DNA of 64,000 nt from Embleya scabrispora (GTDB taxonomy: Bacteria; Actinomycetota; Actinomycetes; Streptomycetales; Streptomycetaceae): NCBI RefSeq assembly GCF_002024165.1, contig NZ_MWQN01000003.1, positions 744,001 through 808,000 of the forward strand. Direction: 5' to 3'. A program made the position numbers and the translations under genes. The notes beneath the pieces are model-generated. The model saw only the letters and a list, made by a program, of their open reading frames with translations. It had not been told where the DNA came from and ran no database searches. The stretch's first letter is position 1; every line of letters begins with the position of its first letter. Below are positions 32,612 through 39,882 of this stretch, one piece after another.

Positions 32612-34107
32612 GCCCCGCGCTCGTCGGCCGACGTCAGTGGCGGGGCGATGTCCTCCAGCGAGCGGCGTTCCGCGTTCACCGCGAGGAACCCGGCCACCAC
32701 GCCCGCCGCGACCATCAGGCCCGCGCCGATGCAGAACGCCAGTACGGTGTCGCCCACATCGCCCGACTTGGTGAGGTCGGAGAACACCAGCGGTCCGGCG
32801 ATCCCGCCCGCCGCCGTGCCGACCGCGTAGAACAGCGCGATGGCGGAGGCGCGCGCCTCCATCGGGAAGATCTCCGAGACGGTCAGATACGCACTGCTCG
32901 CACCGGTCGAGGCCAGGAACAACACCACGCACCAACAGGCCGTGAGCGTGGAAGCGTTCAGATGCCCGGCACCGAACAGCCAGGCCGTGCCGAAGAGCGC
33001 GAGGCCACTGCCGACGTACGTCGACGTGATCATCACCCGCCGCCCGAGCGAGTCGAACAGGGGCCCGAGCAGCAGCGGCCCGAGCAGGTTGCCGACCGCG
33101 ATGACCGCGAAGTAGTACCCGGTCCGACCACTCGGCACGTCGTAGAACGTCTCCAGAATGGACGCGAAGCCGAAGGTGATGGCGTTGTAGAGGAACGCCT
33201 GCCCGATGAACAGCGACAACCCCAGCACCGAACGCCGAGGATAATCCCGCACCACCGCCCGGGCGATCGTGCCGAGCCCGGCGGACTTGCTCTCGTCGAT
33301 GGTCACTTCGCCTTCGGGGGCGGGCAACTCCCGGCGCTCGCCGGTGCCGTGCGCACCCTCCGCGACCAACTTCTCCTCGACCCCCGAGACCAGCCGCTCG
33401 GCCTCCTCACCGCGGCCGTGCAGATACAACCACCGCGGGGATTCGGGGACGTGCCGGCGCACCAGCAGAATCACCAGCCCCAGCACCACGCCCAGCGCGA
33501 AGGTCAACCGCCAGCCGATGTCGGCCGGGAACAGCCCGGTGTTCAACATCGGCACGGACAACAACGCCCCACCGGCCGCGCCGGCCCAGTAGGTGCCGTT
33601 CACCGCGAGATCGACCCGGCCCCGGTAGCGAGCCGGCATCAACTCGTCGATCGCGGAGTTGATCGCCGCGTACTCCCCGCCGATGCCCAGTCCGGTGACG
33701 AACCGGAACAGGAAGAACATCCACGCCTCGACGGACAGCGCGGTCAGCGCGGTGCCGGCCAGATAGACGGCGAGGGTGACCATGAACAACTTCCGGCGCC
33801 CGAAGCGGTCGGTGAGCCACGCGAAGAACAGGGCACCGACACAGGCTCCCGCGACGTACAACGCGGCGCCCGGGCCGGTCACCTGCGCCGCGGTGATGTC
33901 GAGGCCGCTGTCGGGTTCGGACAACCTGCCCGCGACGTTGCCGACCACGGTGACCTCGAGGCCGTCGAGGATCCACACCGTGCCGAGGCCGATCAGGATG
34001 CGCCAGTGCCACGTCGACCACGGCAATCGATCCAGACGGGCCGGCACGTCCGTGGTGAACGTCGTGGACTTCCTCGGTCGGGTACTCGGTCTCGATGCTT
34101 CGGACAC
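32608..34107 (-). CDS. MFS metabolite:proton symporter (sugar-porter-like), 499 aa
   Basis: Twelve-TM transporter. RFGRRKLF after TM2 is motif A, GIGGEYAAINSAIDELMPARYRGR is the TM4-5 signature typical of metabolite:H+ symporters, and PESPRWLYLHGRGEEAE the sugar-porter motif after TM6, followed by a long cytosolic loop. The second half repeats DSLGRRV. The GTG at 34107 has AGGAGGGG 7 bases upstream. It is probably an importer for an organic acid or sugar. It converges with the CDF gene in a shared CTAG (32608-32611), so the two mRNAs overlap. Confidence 0.87.
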   Translation of the reverse strand: MSEASRPSTRPRKSTTFTTDVPARLDRLPWSTWHWRILIGLGTVWILDGLEVTVVGNVAGRLSEPDSGLDITAAQVTGPGAALYVAGACVGALFFAWLTDRFGRRKLFMVTLAVYLAGTALTALSVEAWMFFLFRFVTGLGIGGEYAAINSAIDELMPARYRGRVDLAVNGTYWAGAAGGALLSVPMLNTGLFPADIGWRLTFALGVVLGLVILLVRRHVPESPRWLYLHGRGEEAERLVSGVEEKLVAEGAHGTGERRELPAPEGEVTIDESKSAGLGTIARAVVRDYPRRSVLGLSLFIGQAFLYNAITFGFASILETFYDVPSGRTGYYFAVIAVGNLLGPLLLGPLFDSLGRRVMITSTYVGSGLALFGTAWLFGAGHLNASTLTACWCVVLFLASTGASSAYLTVSEIFPMEARASAIALFYAVGTAAGGIAGPLVFSDLTKSGDVGDTVLAFCIGAGLMVAAGVVAGFLAVNAERRSLEDIAPPLTSADERGA

Positions 34108-34339
34108 GGTGCGTCCCCTCCTGCTCGGGGTGGGTTCGGGCAGCGTCGAACGGCTCCGACAGGGCCATGCGCCCGGGAGTTCGTATGTCGTCGGATGTCG
34201 TCGGAATCCGTCGTCGCCGGCGAACCGGTGGCTACCCCGAATTCCCGTCCCGACACGATCGGGCAAGGTTGTGGTCGGACCATCCGGGTACCCGCTCCCG
34301 TCAGGTAGGACCGACCGCATCCTCGCCCGGAAGGCACCC

Positions 34340-35017
34340 GTGACCGACAAGCCACAGTCCCCCGCGCGACACCGTGCCACCGTCCGGGCCCTGCTCGCCG
34401 AAGCCGGCACGACCTACGCCGAGGAAGCCGACGTGCGGCTCGCGGACAAGCCCGCGCCGCTGTGGCGATTGCTGGTCCTGAGCAATCTCGGCGCCACCCG
34501 GATCAAGGCCTCGATCGCCGTCGCCGCCGCCCGCGAACTCTTCGCGGCCGGCGGCGGCACACCCACCGGCCTGGCCGAACTCACCTGGCAACAACGCGTC
34601 GACGCGCTCGGCCGCGCCCACTACGTCCGCTACGACGAGGGCACCGCCACCCGGCTGGGCGACTGCGCCGACCTGATCCACCGCCGCTACGCCGGAGACC
34701 TGCGCCGGCTCGCGCGCGACGCCGACGAACGGCCCGAACGGGTCCGGGAACTGCTCTGCGCGTTCCCCGGCATCGGGCCGACCGGCGCGGGGATGTTCTG
34801 CCGGGAGGCCCAGGCCGTCTGGCCGTTCCTGCGCCCGACCCTGGACGATCGGGCCCTGCACGGCGCCGCCCGGCTCGACCTGCCCACCACCGCCGAGGCC
34901 CTCGCCGCCCTGGTCGCCGCCGACGACCTGGCCCGACTCGCCGCCGCACTGGTCCGCGTCGACCTGGACAGGCACCTGGCCGACCGCATCACCACCTCGA
35001 GTCCACCATCCGAGTGA
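34340..35017 (+). CDS. HhH-GPD-like (endonuclease III-like) protein, 225 aa
   Basis: Helical protein with the fold of endonuclease III/HhH base-excision enzymes: helix-hairpin-helix FPGIGPTGAGMFCREAQ near residues 150-166, followed by DDRALHGAARLDLP. The catalytic Lys of true EndoIII, normally just after the hairpin (GxGxKTA), is Thr here, the conserved Asp may be one of the DD pair, and the C-terminal 4Cys iron-sulfur loop is absent. It may therefore be a binding-only or monofunctional relative. The GTG at 34340 has GGAAGG 5 bases upstream. Divergent from the MFS gene. Confidence 0.72.
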   Translation: MTDKPQSPARHRATVRALLAEAGTTYAEEADVRLADKPAPLWRLLVLSNLGATRIKASIAVAAARELFAAGGGTPTGLAELTWQQRVDALGRAHYVRYDEGTATRLGDCADLIHRRYAGDLRRLARDADERPERVRELLCAFPGIGPTGAGMFCREAQAVWPFLRPTLDDRALHGAARLDLPTTAEALAALVAADDLARLAAALVRVDLDRHLADRITTSSPPSE

Positions 35018-35122
35018 ACCCGCGCACCCACACGGACGTGTCATCGACCACGACCCGGGTAGCCGCCCCACAGGAAGACACGGAGCACGTTACGCCCCAC
35101 CGCAGGAAGCGAGACGACAACC

Positions 35123-35323
35123 ATGGGCAGCCGCCACGAATCCCGCGCCGGAACCAAAGCCCGCATCGTGACCCCGACCCCCGACGCCGTCAAGGACCGC
35201 GCGGCCGGCCACGGCGCCGCCCCCGGGCGTCGCGCCAAACGGGGCGTACCCGCACTCGGCGCGGCGGCCGGAGTCGCCCTCCTGCTCTGGAAGCGCACCA
35301 GGTCCCGCCGGCACGGCCGGTAG
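35123..35323 (+). CDS. Small basic protein with C-terminal hydrophobic segment, 66 aa
   Basis: Unrecognised. Thirty-plus basic and polar residues (GSRHESRAGTKAR, GRRAKRG) lead into a short hydrophobic run (VPALGAAAGVALLLW) and a strongly basic tail (KRTRSRRHGR). This could be a tail-anchored membrane protein or a nucleic-acid-binding protein. The ribosome site is weak (AGGAAG, 13 bases away). It lies 105 bases after the HhH gene and 54 before another tiny gene with similar basic character. Confidence 0.5.
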   Translation: MGSRHESRAGTKARIVTPTPDAVKDRAAGHGAAPGRRAKRGVPALGAAAGVALLLWKRTRSRRHGR

Positions 35324-35377
35324 CCCCGAGCCCGCGGCGGGCGCCCGTCGTACGCACGCACACCGAAGGAGGCCGGA

Positions 35378-35503
35378 ATGTCGACGGAATCGGTGCTGCG
35401 CCTACGCATCGCGGCGATCGTGCTGATCGCCGTCGTCATCCTGCTGGTGGTGTTGACCACCCGATGGCTGGCCAGACGCCACAGCGGCCATCGCAGGCAC
35501 TGA
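35378..35503 (+). CDS. Tiny membrane protein, 41 aa
   Basis: Starts with ATG preceded by a strong AAGGAGG at good spacing (5 bases). A single helix (IAAIVLIAVVILLVVLTT) lies between an N-terminal stretch with two Arg and a basic tail RWLARRHSGHRRH. No family recognised. The strong ribosome site and the hydrophobic/basic pattern support a real gene. It probably shares a transcript with the 66-aa gene upstream. Confidence 0.6.
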   Translation: MSTESVLRLRIAAIVLIAVVILLVVLTTRWLARRHSGHRRH

Positions 35504-35511
35504 CCCGCGAC

Positions 35512-36108
35512 CTACGTTCGCACCCGAGGCACGCCCCGGCCGCCGTGTACGTGGGCCCGCGTGCCCTGGAGGTCGAACAGGACCAAGAGCTCCACCGCCC
35601 CGCCGTCCGCGCTGCCCAGCCAGTGCGGCAGCGAGGTGTCGAACTCGACGGCGTTGTCCGCCGGCACCGTGACGTCCCGCTCGCCGACCACCAGGCGCAA
35701 CGTGCCGCCGAGCACGTACAGCCACTCGAACCCCTCGTGGGTCTGCAACGTCGGTTCGAGCGGTTCCGGCCGCGCGGGGATGATCATCTTGAAGGCCTGT
35801 GTGCCGCCCGGCCGTCGCGACAGCGGTACGAACGTCATTCCGAACCGCCGGATCGGCTTCAGGTGGATGCGCGGATCGCCGGCGCGCGGGGCGCCCACCA
35901 GATCGTCCAGCGGGACGTCGTAGGCATCCGACAGGAGCAGCAGCAGTTCGAGGGTCGCCCGGCGCCGACCGCTCTCCAGTCGGGACAGGGTGCTCTCGGA
36001 CACCCCGGTGGTGGCGGAGAGATCGGCGAGGGTGATGCCACGCGCCTGCCGCAGCGCCCGCAGCCGCGGTCCGACCGCGTCGAGCACGTCTTCCAGTGCA
36101 GAGTCCAT
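35512..36108 (-). CDS. XRE-family regulator with cupin sensor domain, 198 aa
   Basis: DNA-binding HTH_3 at residues 14-68 (RLRALRQARGITLADLSATTGVSESTLSRLESGRR) followed by a cupin domain at about 115-185 (THEGFEWLYVLGGTLRLVVGERD, then FDTSLPHWLG). Typical of the single-protein sensors that bind a small molecule in the cupin and regulate the neighbouring gene. The ATG at 36108 faces the methyltransferase gene; a perfect 17-bp inverted repeat lies 9 bases upstream of its start and is the probable operator. Confidence 0.87.
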   Translation of the reverse strand: MDSALEDVLDAVGPRLRALRQARGITLADLSATTGVSESTLSRLESGRRRATLELLLLLSDAYDVPLDDLVGAPRAGDPRIHLKPIRRFGMTFVPLSRRPGGTQAFKMIIPARPEPLEPTLQTHEGFEWLYVLGGTLRLVVGERDVTVPADNAVEFDTSLPHWLGSADGGAVELLVLFDLQGTRAHVHGGRGVPRVRT

Positions 36109-36116
36109 GGGACCAG

Positions 36117-36133
36117 CTTGCCGAAACGGCAAG
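36117..36133. promoter_or_regulatory. Probable operator of the XRE-cupin regulator
   Basis: CTTGCCG-AAA-CGGCAAG, perfect 7-bp arms with 3-base spacer, in the 91-base gap between the divergent regulator and methyltransferase genes. Confidence 0.65.
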
Positions 36134-36199
36134 GAAGCGCGCCACCCGGTGGGGTGTCGGCCGAAACTGGCCGCACCGACACCGAGGGGAAGGAACCCC

Positions 36200-36889
36200 A
36201 TGGACCACTCCGACGCCGCGCCACACCGGGACGACACGGCGGCACACCCCACCGAAGCGCACCCGTCCGGGAAGGATGCCGCACGCTACTGGGACTCGAT
36301 CCACGCCCGGCGCCCCGCGCCCACCGACCCGCGACCGAACCCCCGCCTCGTCGAGACGGTCACCCCACTGCCCCCGGGCGACGCACTGGACCTCGGATGC
36401 GGCGGCGGGGGCGACGCCCTGTGGCTCGCGGACCGCGGCTGGCAGGTCACCGCCCTCGACGTCTCGGCCGTGGCCACTTCCCGGCTCGCCCGGCAGGCCC
36501 GCGCCCGCGGCCTGGCCGATCGCATCACCGCCACGGCGCAGGACATCCGCGCCGCGCTGCCCGACCTGCGCTTCGACCTGGTCAACGCGCACTACTTCCA
36601 CACCCCGTACGCGCAGGACCGCACGGCCGTCCTGCGCTCCGCCGCCGACCTGCTGCGCCCGGGCGGACGACTGCTGGTGGTCGACCACGGTTCGACGGCG
36701 CCGTGGTCGTGGAACCAGGACCCGGACGTGCGGTATCCGACGCCCCGGGAGGTCGTGGAACCGCTGCGCCTGTCCCCCACGCGGTGGCGGGTCGAACGCG
36801 CGGACACGCCGCACCGGATCGCGGCCGGCCCCGACGGCCGCACCGCCGAGGTGATCGACCACGTCCTGCTCGTCCGCCGCATCACGTGA
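36200..36889 (+). CDS. Class I SAM-dependent methyltransferase (tellurite-resistance/UbiE-like), 229 aa
   Basis: Soluble methyltransferase with motif I ALDLGCGGGGDALWLA near 62-77, the acidic residue at the end of strand 2 in VTALDVS, motif II-like DLRFDLVNAHYFH, and LLRPGGRLLVVDHG at motif III. The N-terminus has the YWDSIHA motif seen in thiopurine/tellurite-type methyltransferases. The ATG at 36200 follows GAGGGGAAGG. Divergent from the XRE-cupin gene, its probable regulator. The substrate is unknown; a detoxification role is plausible. Confidence 0.83.
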   Translation: MDHSDAAPHRDDTAAHPTEAHPSGKDAARYWDSIHARRPAPTDPRPNPRLVETVTPLPPGDALDLGCGGGGDALWLADRGWQVTALDVSAVATSRLARQARARGLADRITATAQDIRAALPDLRFDLVNAHYFHTPYAQDRTAVLRSAADLLRPGGRLLVVDHGSTAPWSWNQDPDVRYPTPREVVEPLRLSPTRWRVERADTPHRIAAGPDGRTAEVIDHVLLVRRIT

Positions 36890-36952
36890 CACCGCCCCCG
36901 CCGAATCGACCCCCTCGCACCACGAGCCCCCACCCCGCACCAGGAGAACCCC

Positions 36953-37438
36953 GTGCCCACCCGCCGCCGTGACACCCCGCCGCCCCGCACCGCGAACACC
37001 GAAGTCGACGTCCTGCGCGGATTCCTCGACTACCTGCGCACCTCGATCGCCGCGAAGGTCGACGGGGCCCCGGAACCCGCGGTCCGTACCGCGGCGGTGC
37101 CCTCGGGTACGAACCTGCTCGGCCTGCTCACCCACCTGACCGCCGTCGAGGGCGCGATGTTCCTGGGCGAGAAGGTCACCGACTGGCAGGCGACGTTCCG
37201 ACCCGCCGCCGAGGACGGGGTGACCGATGTCGTCGCCCGCTACCGGGAGACCGTCGACCGGGCGAACACGGTCCTCGACACGTGCGCCGATCCCGGTGCC
37301 CCGCTCCCCCGGCCGGGCCGCCCCGGCGCGGCGCCGAGCGTGCGCTGGGCGCTCACCCACATGATCGAGGAGACCGGTCGCCACGCCGGCCACGCGGACA
37401 TCCTCCGCGAACTCGTCGACGGCACCACCGGTCGCTGA
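36953..37438 (+). CDS. DinB/DUF664-family protein, 161 aa
   Basis: Four-helix-bundle protein of the DinB superfamily, whose actinobacterial members often use mycothiol or bacillithiol chemistry. The likely metal ligands are the His in LGLLTHLTAVE near residue 60 and the two in MIEETGRHAGHADILRE at the C-terminus, the pattern of DUF664. The GTG at 36953 has AGGAG 6 bases upstream. It follows the methyltransferase gene by 63 bases on the same strand and may share its transcript. Confidence 0.8.
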   Translation: MPTRRRDTPPPRTANTEVDVLRGFLDYLRTSIAAKVDGAPEPAVRTAAVPSGTNLLGLLTHLTAVEGAMFLGEKVTDWQATFRPAAEDGVTDVVARYRETVDRANTVLDTCADPGAPLPRPGRPGAAPSVRWALTHMIEETGRHAGHADILRELVDGTTGR

Positions 37439-37657
37439 TCCCGCCGCCGGACCCCGCTACGAGACCGTCGGGGCCGCCGATCCGGGACGGAAAGTCATCG
37501 CCGCTCACCAGATGTAACGCACATCACGTCCGCAGTCACCGCTCGATGTCGTTCGGTGGCTCACAGTCGTGCAAGTATGTGTCATGTGAGATGTGCAATG
37601 TCACACCTCATAAGCGATGAACGTTCGTTCCGGGCTTCACAAAACGGAGGTACTCCC

Positions 37658-38116
37658 ATGAAGAAGGTCATCACCACCGCGGCGGCCATATGCGTGACGG
37701 GCCTGAGCGTCCTCGCCACGGCGCCGGTCGCGTCCGCCGACGATGCGCAGCCGACCACGCCGACGTCGGTCACCTGTGGCACCTACGGCCTGCAATCGGG
37801 CCTGTCGACCAAGGTGTGCGCCGAGGTCACCGGTGGCAATGTCCAGCTCTTCGGCCAGGTCGGGCTCGCCGGTCCCCCGTCCCCGGGCGGCCCGTACCCT
37901 CGGCCGCTCCCGGTGACGTTGCGCCTGACCGGCAACGTGTCCGGCGTGTCCCTCGGCGCGGTCGGCCGCAACGAGGTCTTCGACTTCACCACGATCAAGG
38001 TCTACGGCGTCGGCGGCGCGATCACGTGCGGCTCGACCATCCACGGCAGCTTCGAGGTGGAGTCCTACCAGTGGCCCGCCCGCCCGGTGACCCTCGACCT
38101 GCCCGCCCCCTGCTGA
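37658..38116 (+). CDS. Small secreted protein with four cysteines, 152 aa
   Basis: Sec signal peptide MKKVITTAAAICVTGLSVLATAPVASA, then about 125 mature residues with four Cys, Gly/Pro-rich loops and alternating beta-type strands (LPVTLRLTGNVSGVSLG). No enzyme motif. The ATG at 37658 has CGGAGG 7 bases upstream. The 219-base region before it is unusually A/T-rich with repeated TGTG/CACA steps (37560-37615), so it probably holds its own promoter. A hairpin follows the stop. Unknown function; similar in kind to small spore-coat or antimicrobial-like exported proteins, but I do not recognise it. Confidence 0.7.
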   Translation: MKKVITTAAAICVTGLSVLATAPVASADDAQPTTPTSVTCGTYGLQSGLSTKVCAEVTGGNVQLFGQVGLAGPPSPGGPYPRPLPVTLRLTGNVSGVSLGAVGRNEVFDFTTIKVYGVGGAITCGSTIHGSFEVESYQWPARPVTLDLPAPC

Positions 38117-38134
38117 CCTCGCATCGCGCAACGG

Positions 38135-38165
38135 CGGTCCCCGGAAGGCGAGTTCCCGGGGACCG
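38135..38165. terminator. Hairpin between secreted-protein gene and hydrolase gene
   Basis: Arms CGGTCCCCGG (38135-38144) and CCGGGGACCG (38156-38165) pair perfectly and can extend by two A-T pairs past one bulge. It lies between two convergent genes. Confidence 0.68.
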
Positions 38166-38174
38166 TCGAACCGC

Positions 38175-39134
38175 CTACTTGGATTCGACGCGGCCGATGG
38201 GGTTCGGGCCGGACGCCAGGGCGTCGCACGCGGATTGCCACGCGGGGTCGTCGGGGTGGAGCGCGGTGCGCAGGTAGGCGCAGGTAAGGAGTTGGACCGT
38301 GCTCACGCGCTCGGGGTTCTCGTCCGTGGTTTCGGCGACGTCGTAGCCGGAGATTCCGCCGAGTCCGTGTTCGGCGTCGAACAGGGTGAGCAGGGACTTG
38401 GGGCCCGGCGCGAGAACGTACGGGTCGGTGTGCCACTCGGGGCCGGCGACCGTCAGATGGGCGGAGGCGTCCTTGTCACCGGCGACCACGAGGGTGGGCG
38501 TGGTCATCCGGGAGAAGTCCGGTGTCGCGAGGAAGGGGAAGTGCTCGGCCATGGGCGCCGTGAGGGCGGCGCCGCCTCGGCCGGGCGCGGCGAGCAGTAC
38601 GCCCGCCTTGATCCGCGGGTCGGCTGGGCGCACCTCGTTCCCGTCGTCCGGATCGATGAGCCGGGCACCCAGCAACAGGCTCGCGGTGTGGCCGCCCATC
38701 GAGTGTCCGGCGACGGCGACCCGGCTCGGGTCCAGGCGCCCGCCGAGTTGCGGCACGGCGGCCTCGATCACGTCGAGCGCGTCGAGGATGCGGGTCATGT
38801 CCTCGACGCGCGATCGCCAGTACATGGGTGCCCCGGGGGTGTCGGGGGCGAGTTTCAGCGTCGTCGAACTCAGATGGGTGGGCTGGACGACCGCGAAGCC
38901 GTGGCTCGCCCAGAAGTCCACGAGGGGCGCGTAACCGTCCAGCGAGGAGAGGTGGTTCGAGTGCCCCTGCCCGTGTGAGAGCAGGAGGATCGGCAGTTCG
39001 CCGCCGGTCACGGGCGCGGTGACGCGCACCTGGAGGTCCACGACACGGCCGGGCGTGGGGATCACCACTGGACGGACGGACAGCACGGGGGCGGGTGGGC
39101 CGAGAAGGTCGGCGATTCGGGGTGGCGTGGTCAT
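38175..39134 (-). CDS. Alpha/beta-hydrolase, PAF-acetylhydrolase/dienelactone-hydrolase-like, 319 aa
   Basis: Serine hydrolase without signal peptide. ILLLSHGQGHSNHLSSLDGYAPLVDFWASHGFAVVQPTH gives the oxyanion region, VAVAGHSMGGHTASLLLG the nucleophile Ser, TPTLVVAGDKDASAH the likely Asp and FDAEHGLGG the His. It resembles bacterial chlorophyllase/acetylhydrolase-like enzymes. The ATG at 39134 has GAGGG about 9-10 bases upstream; an ATG at 39143 (MRPM) is possible. Three GTTCCG half-sites lie 35-65 bases upstream and probably control it. Confidence 0.82.
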   Translation of the reverse strand: MTTPPRIADLLGPPAPVLSVRPVVIPTPGRVVDLQVRVTAPVTGGELPILLLSHGQGHSNHLSSLDGYAPLVDFWASHGFAVVQPTHLSSTTLKLAPDTPGAPMYWRSRVEDMTRILDALDVIEAAVPQLGGRLDPSRVAVAGHSMGGHTASLLLGARLIDPDDGNEVRPADPRIKAGVLLAAPGRGGAALTAPMAEHFPFLATPDFSRMTTPTLVVAGDKDASAHLTVAGPEWHTDPYVLAPGPKSLLTLFDAEHGLGGISGYDVAETTDENPERVSTVQLLTCAYLRTALHPDDPAWQSACDALASGPNPIGRVESK

Positions 39135-39167
39135 GGGGCGCATTCCCTCGGAAAGAAGCGGAGCATC

Positions 39168-39197
39168 GTTCCGTTTAATATACGGAACCTGGTTCCG
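39168..39197. promoter_or_regulatory. Three GTTCCG/CGGAAC half-sites upstream of hydrolase
   Basis: GTTCCG (39168-39173), CGGAAC (39183-39188) and GTTCCG (39192-39197) form two overlapping dyads, CGGAAC-N3-GTTCCG and GTTCCG-N9-CGGAAC. They lie upstream of the hydrolase start and overlap the last codons of the CGNR gene. Possibly a TetR/MarR-type operator; no regulator gene is adjacent except the CGNR protein. Confidence 0.55.
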
Positions 39198-39741
39198 TTT
39201 CGTCAATTCCCCGCCGACCCCGGTACGCGGCCACCCTGACCCGGGTGGCGCAGCGGGGGGTGCAGTACCGCTGCGGGGTACGGCGGCCGGTGTCGATGAA
39301 GAAGTGGTCGCAGTCGGGCGCGGCGCACCGCCCCCAGGCACAGCGACCGCGCTCGCCGAGCCACAGTCCGAGAGCCAGGGCACAGGTGGCCAGGAGCCAG
39401 TGGGCGGGGTCGGCACCCCGGGGCGCCTTCGCGTGCATCGACCAGGGGCGCCCGGGGAGGCGGACCAGACAGGGCTGCGCGGGGTATTCGTCGAGGAGGC
39501 CGTTGATCGCCTCGGCCGCCCGATCCTCGTCGTCCGTCTCCAGGATGCGGATCAACCGCGCGGCGGCCACGCGCAGTTGCCGGGCGTCGTCCCCGGAAAG
39601 CGTGAACGGTGGGCCGCCGTGGTGCGCCAGGAGGGCCTGGAGGGCCGGCGCGCCGACCTCGGGGTCGCCCTGGACGGTGTTCGCCAGGTCGGCGATGAAG
39701 TAGAGGCCGCGGGGATTGTCCGCACCGAAGTCCTCGGGCAT
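39175..39741 (-). CDS. CGNR zinc-finger (ABATE-domain) protein, 188 aa
   Basis: Putative regulator. An N-terminal ABATE/DUF1470-like ligand domain (LYFIADLANTVQGDPE...) precedes a C-terminal zinc finger C-x4-C near residues 138-143, then FFIDTGRRTPQRYCTPRCATRVRVAAYR; the diagnostic CGNR tetrad reads CATR here. The family is thought to bind DNA and a small ligand. The ATG at 39741 is divergent from the FAD monooxygenase. The 3' end runs into the operator region of the hydrolase, so the two genes on this strand may be separately regulated. Confidence 0.8.
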   Translation of the reverse strand: MPEDFGADNPRGLYFIADLANTVQGDPEVGAPALQALLAHHGGPPFTLSGDDARQLRVAAARLIRILETDDEDRAAEAINGLLDEYPAQPCLVRLPGRPWSMHAKAPRGADPAHWLLATCALALGLWLGERGRCAWGRCAAPDCDHFFIDTGRRTPQRYCTPRCATRVRVAAYRGRRGIDETEPGSVY

Positions 39742-39800
39742 GCGCTTCGTCCTTTCCGACGCTCCGTCGCGGGGTTTCCCTCCCGGGCGACCATGCCATG

Positions 39801-39830
39801 GTAACGTCTAAATATTCTTCCGAGCGTTAC
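39801..39830. promoter_or_regulatory. Long-spaced inverted repeat between CGNR and monooxygenase genes
   Basis: GTAACG-N18-CGTTAC around an A/T-rich centre (taaatattc). It lies in the 141-base divergent gap, so it may bind the CGNR protein or another dimer. Confidence 0.4.
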
Positions 39831-39882
39831 GATGGTGATGATCGCCCACTCCACCGCTCGCCACTCGCCCCCGGGGAGAGCC

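Noticed and set aside
30692-32935. 747-codon minus-strand frame across the CDF gene
   Set aside because: Only the last 218 codons (HBHA-like) have a ribosome site and protein-like composition; the rest is antisense of the CDF gene.
33776-34339. Upstream part of the frame that includes the HhH protein
   Set aside because: It is antisense to the MFS gene; the GTG at 34340 has a good ribosome site.
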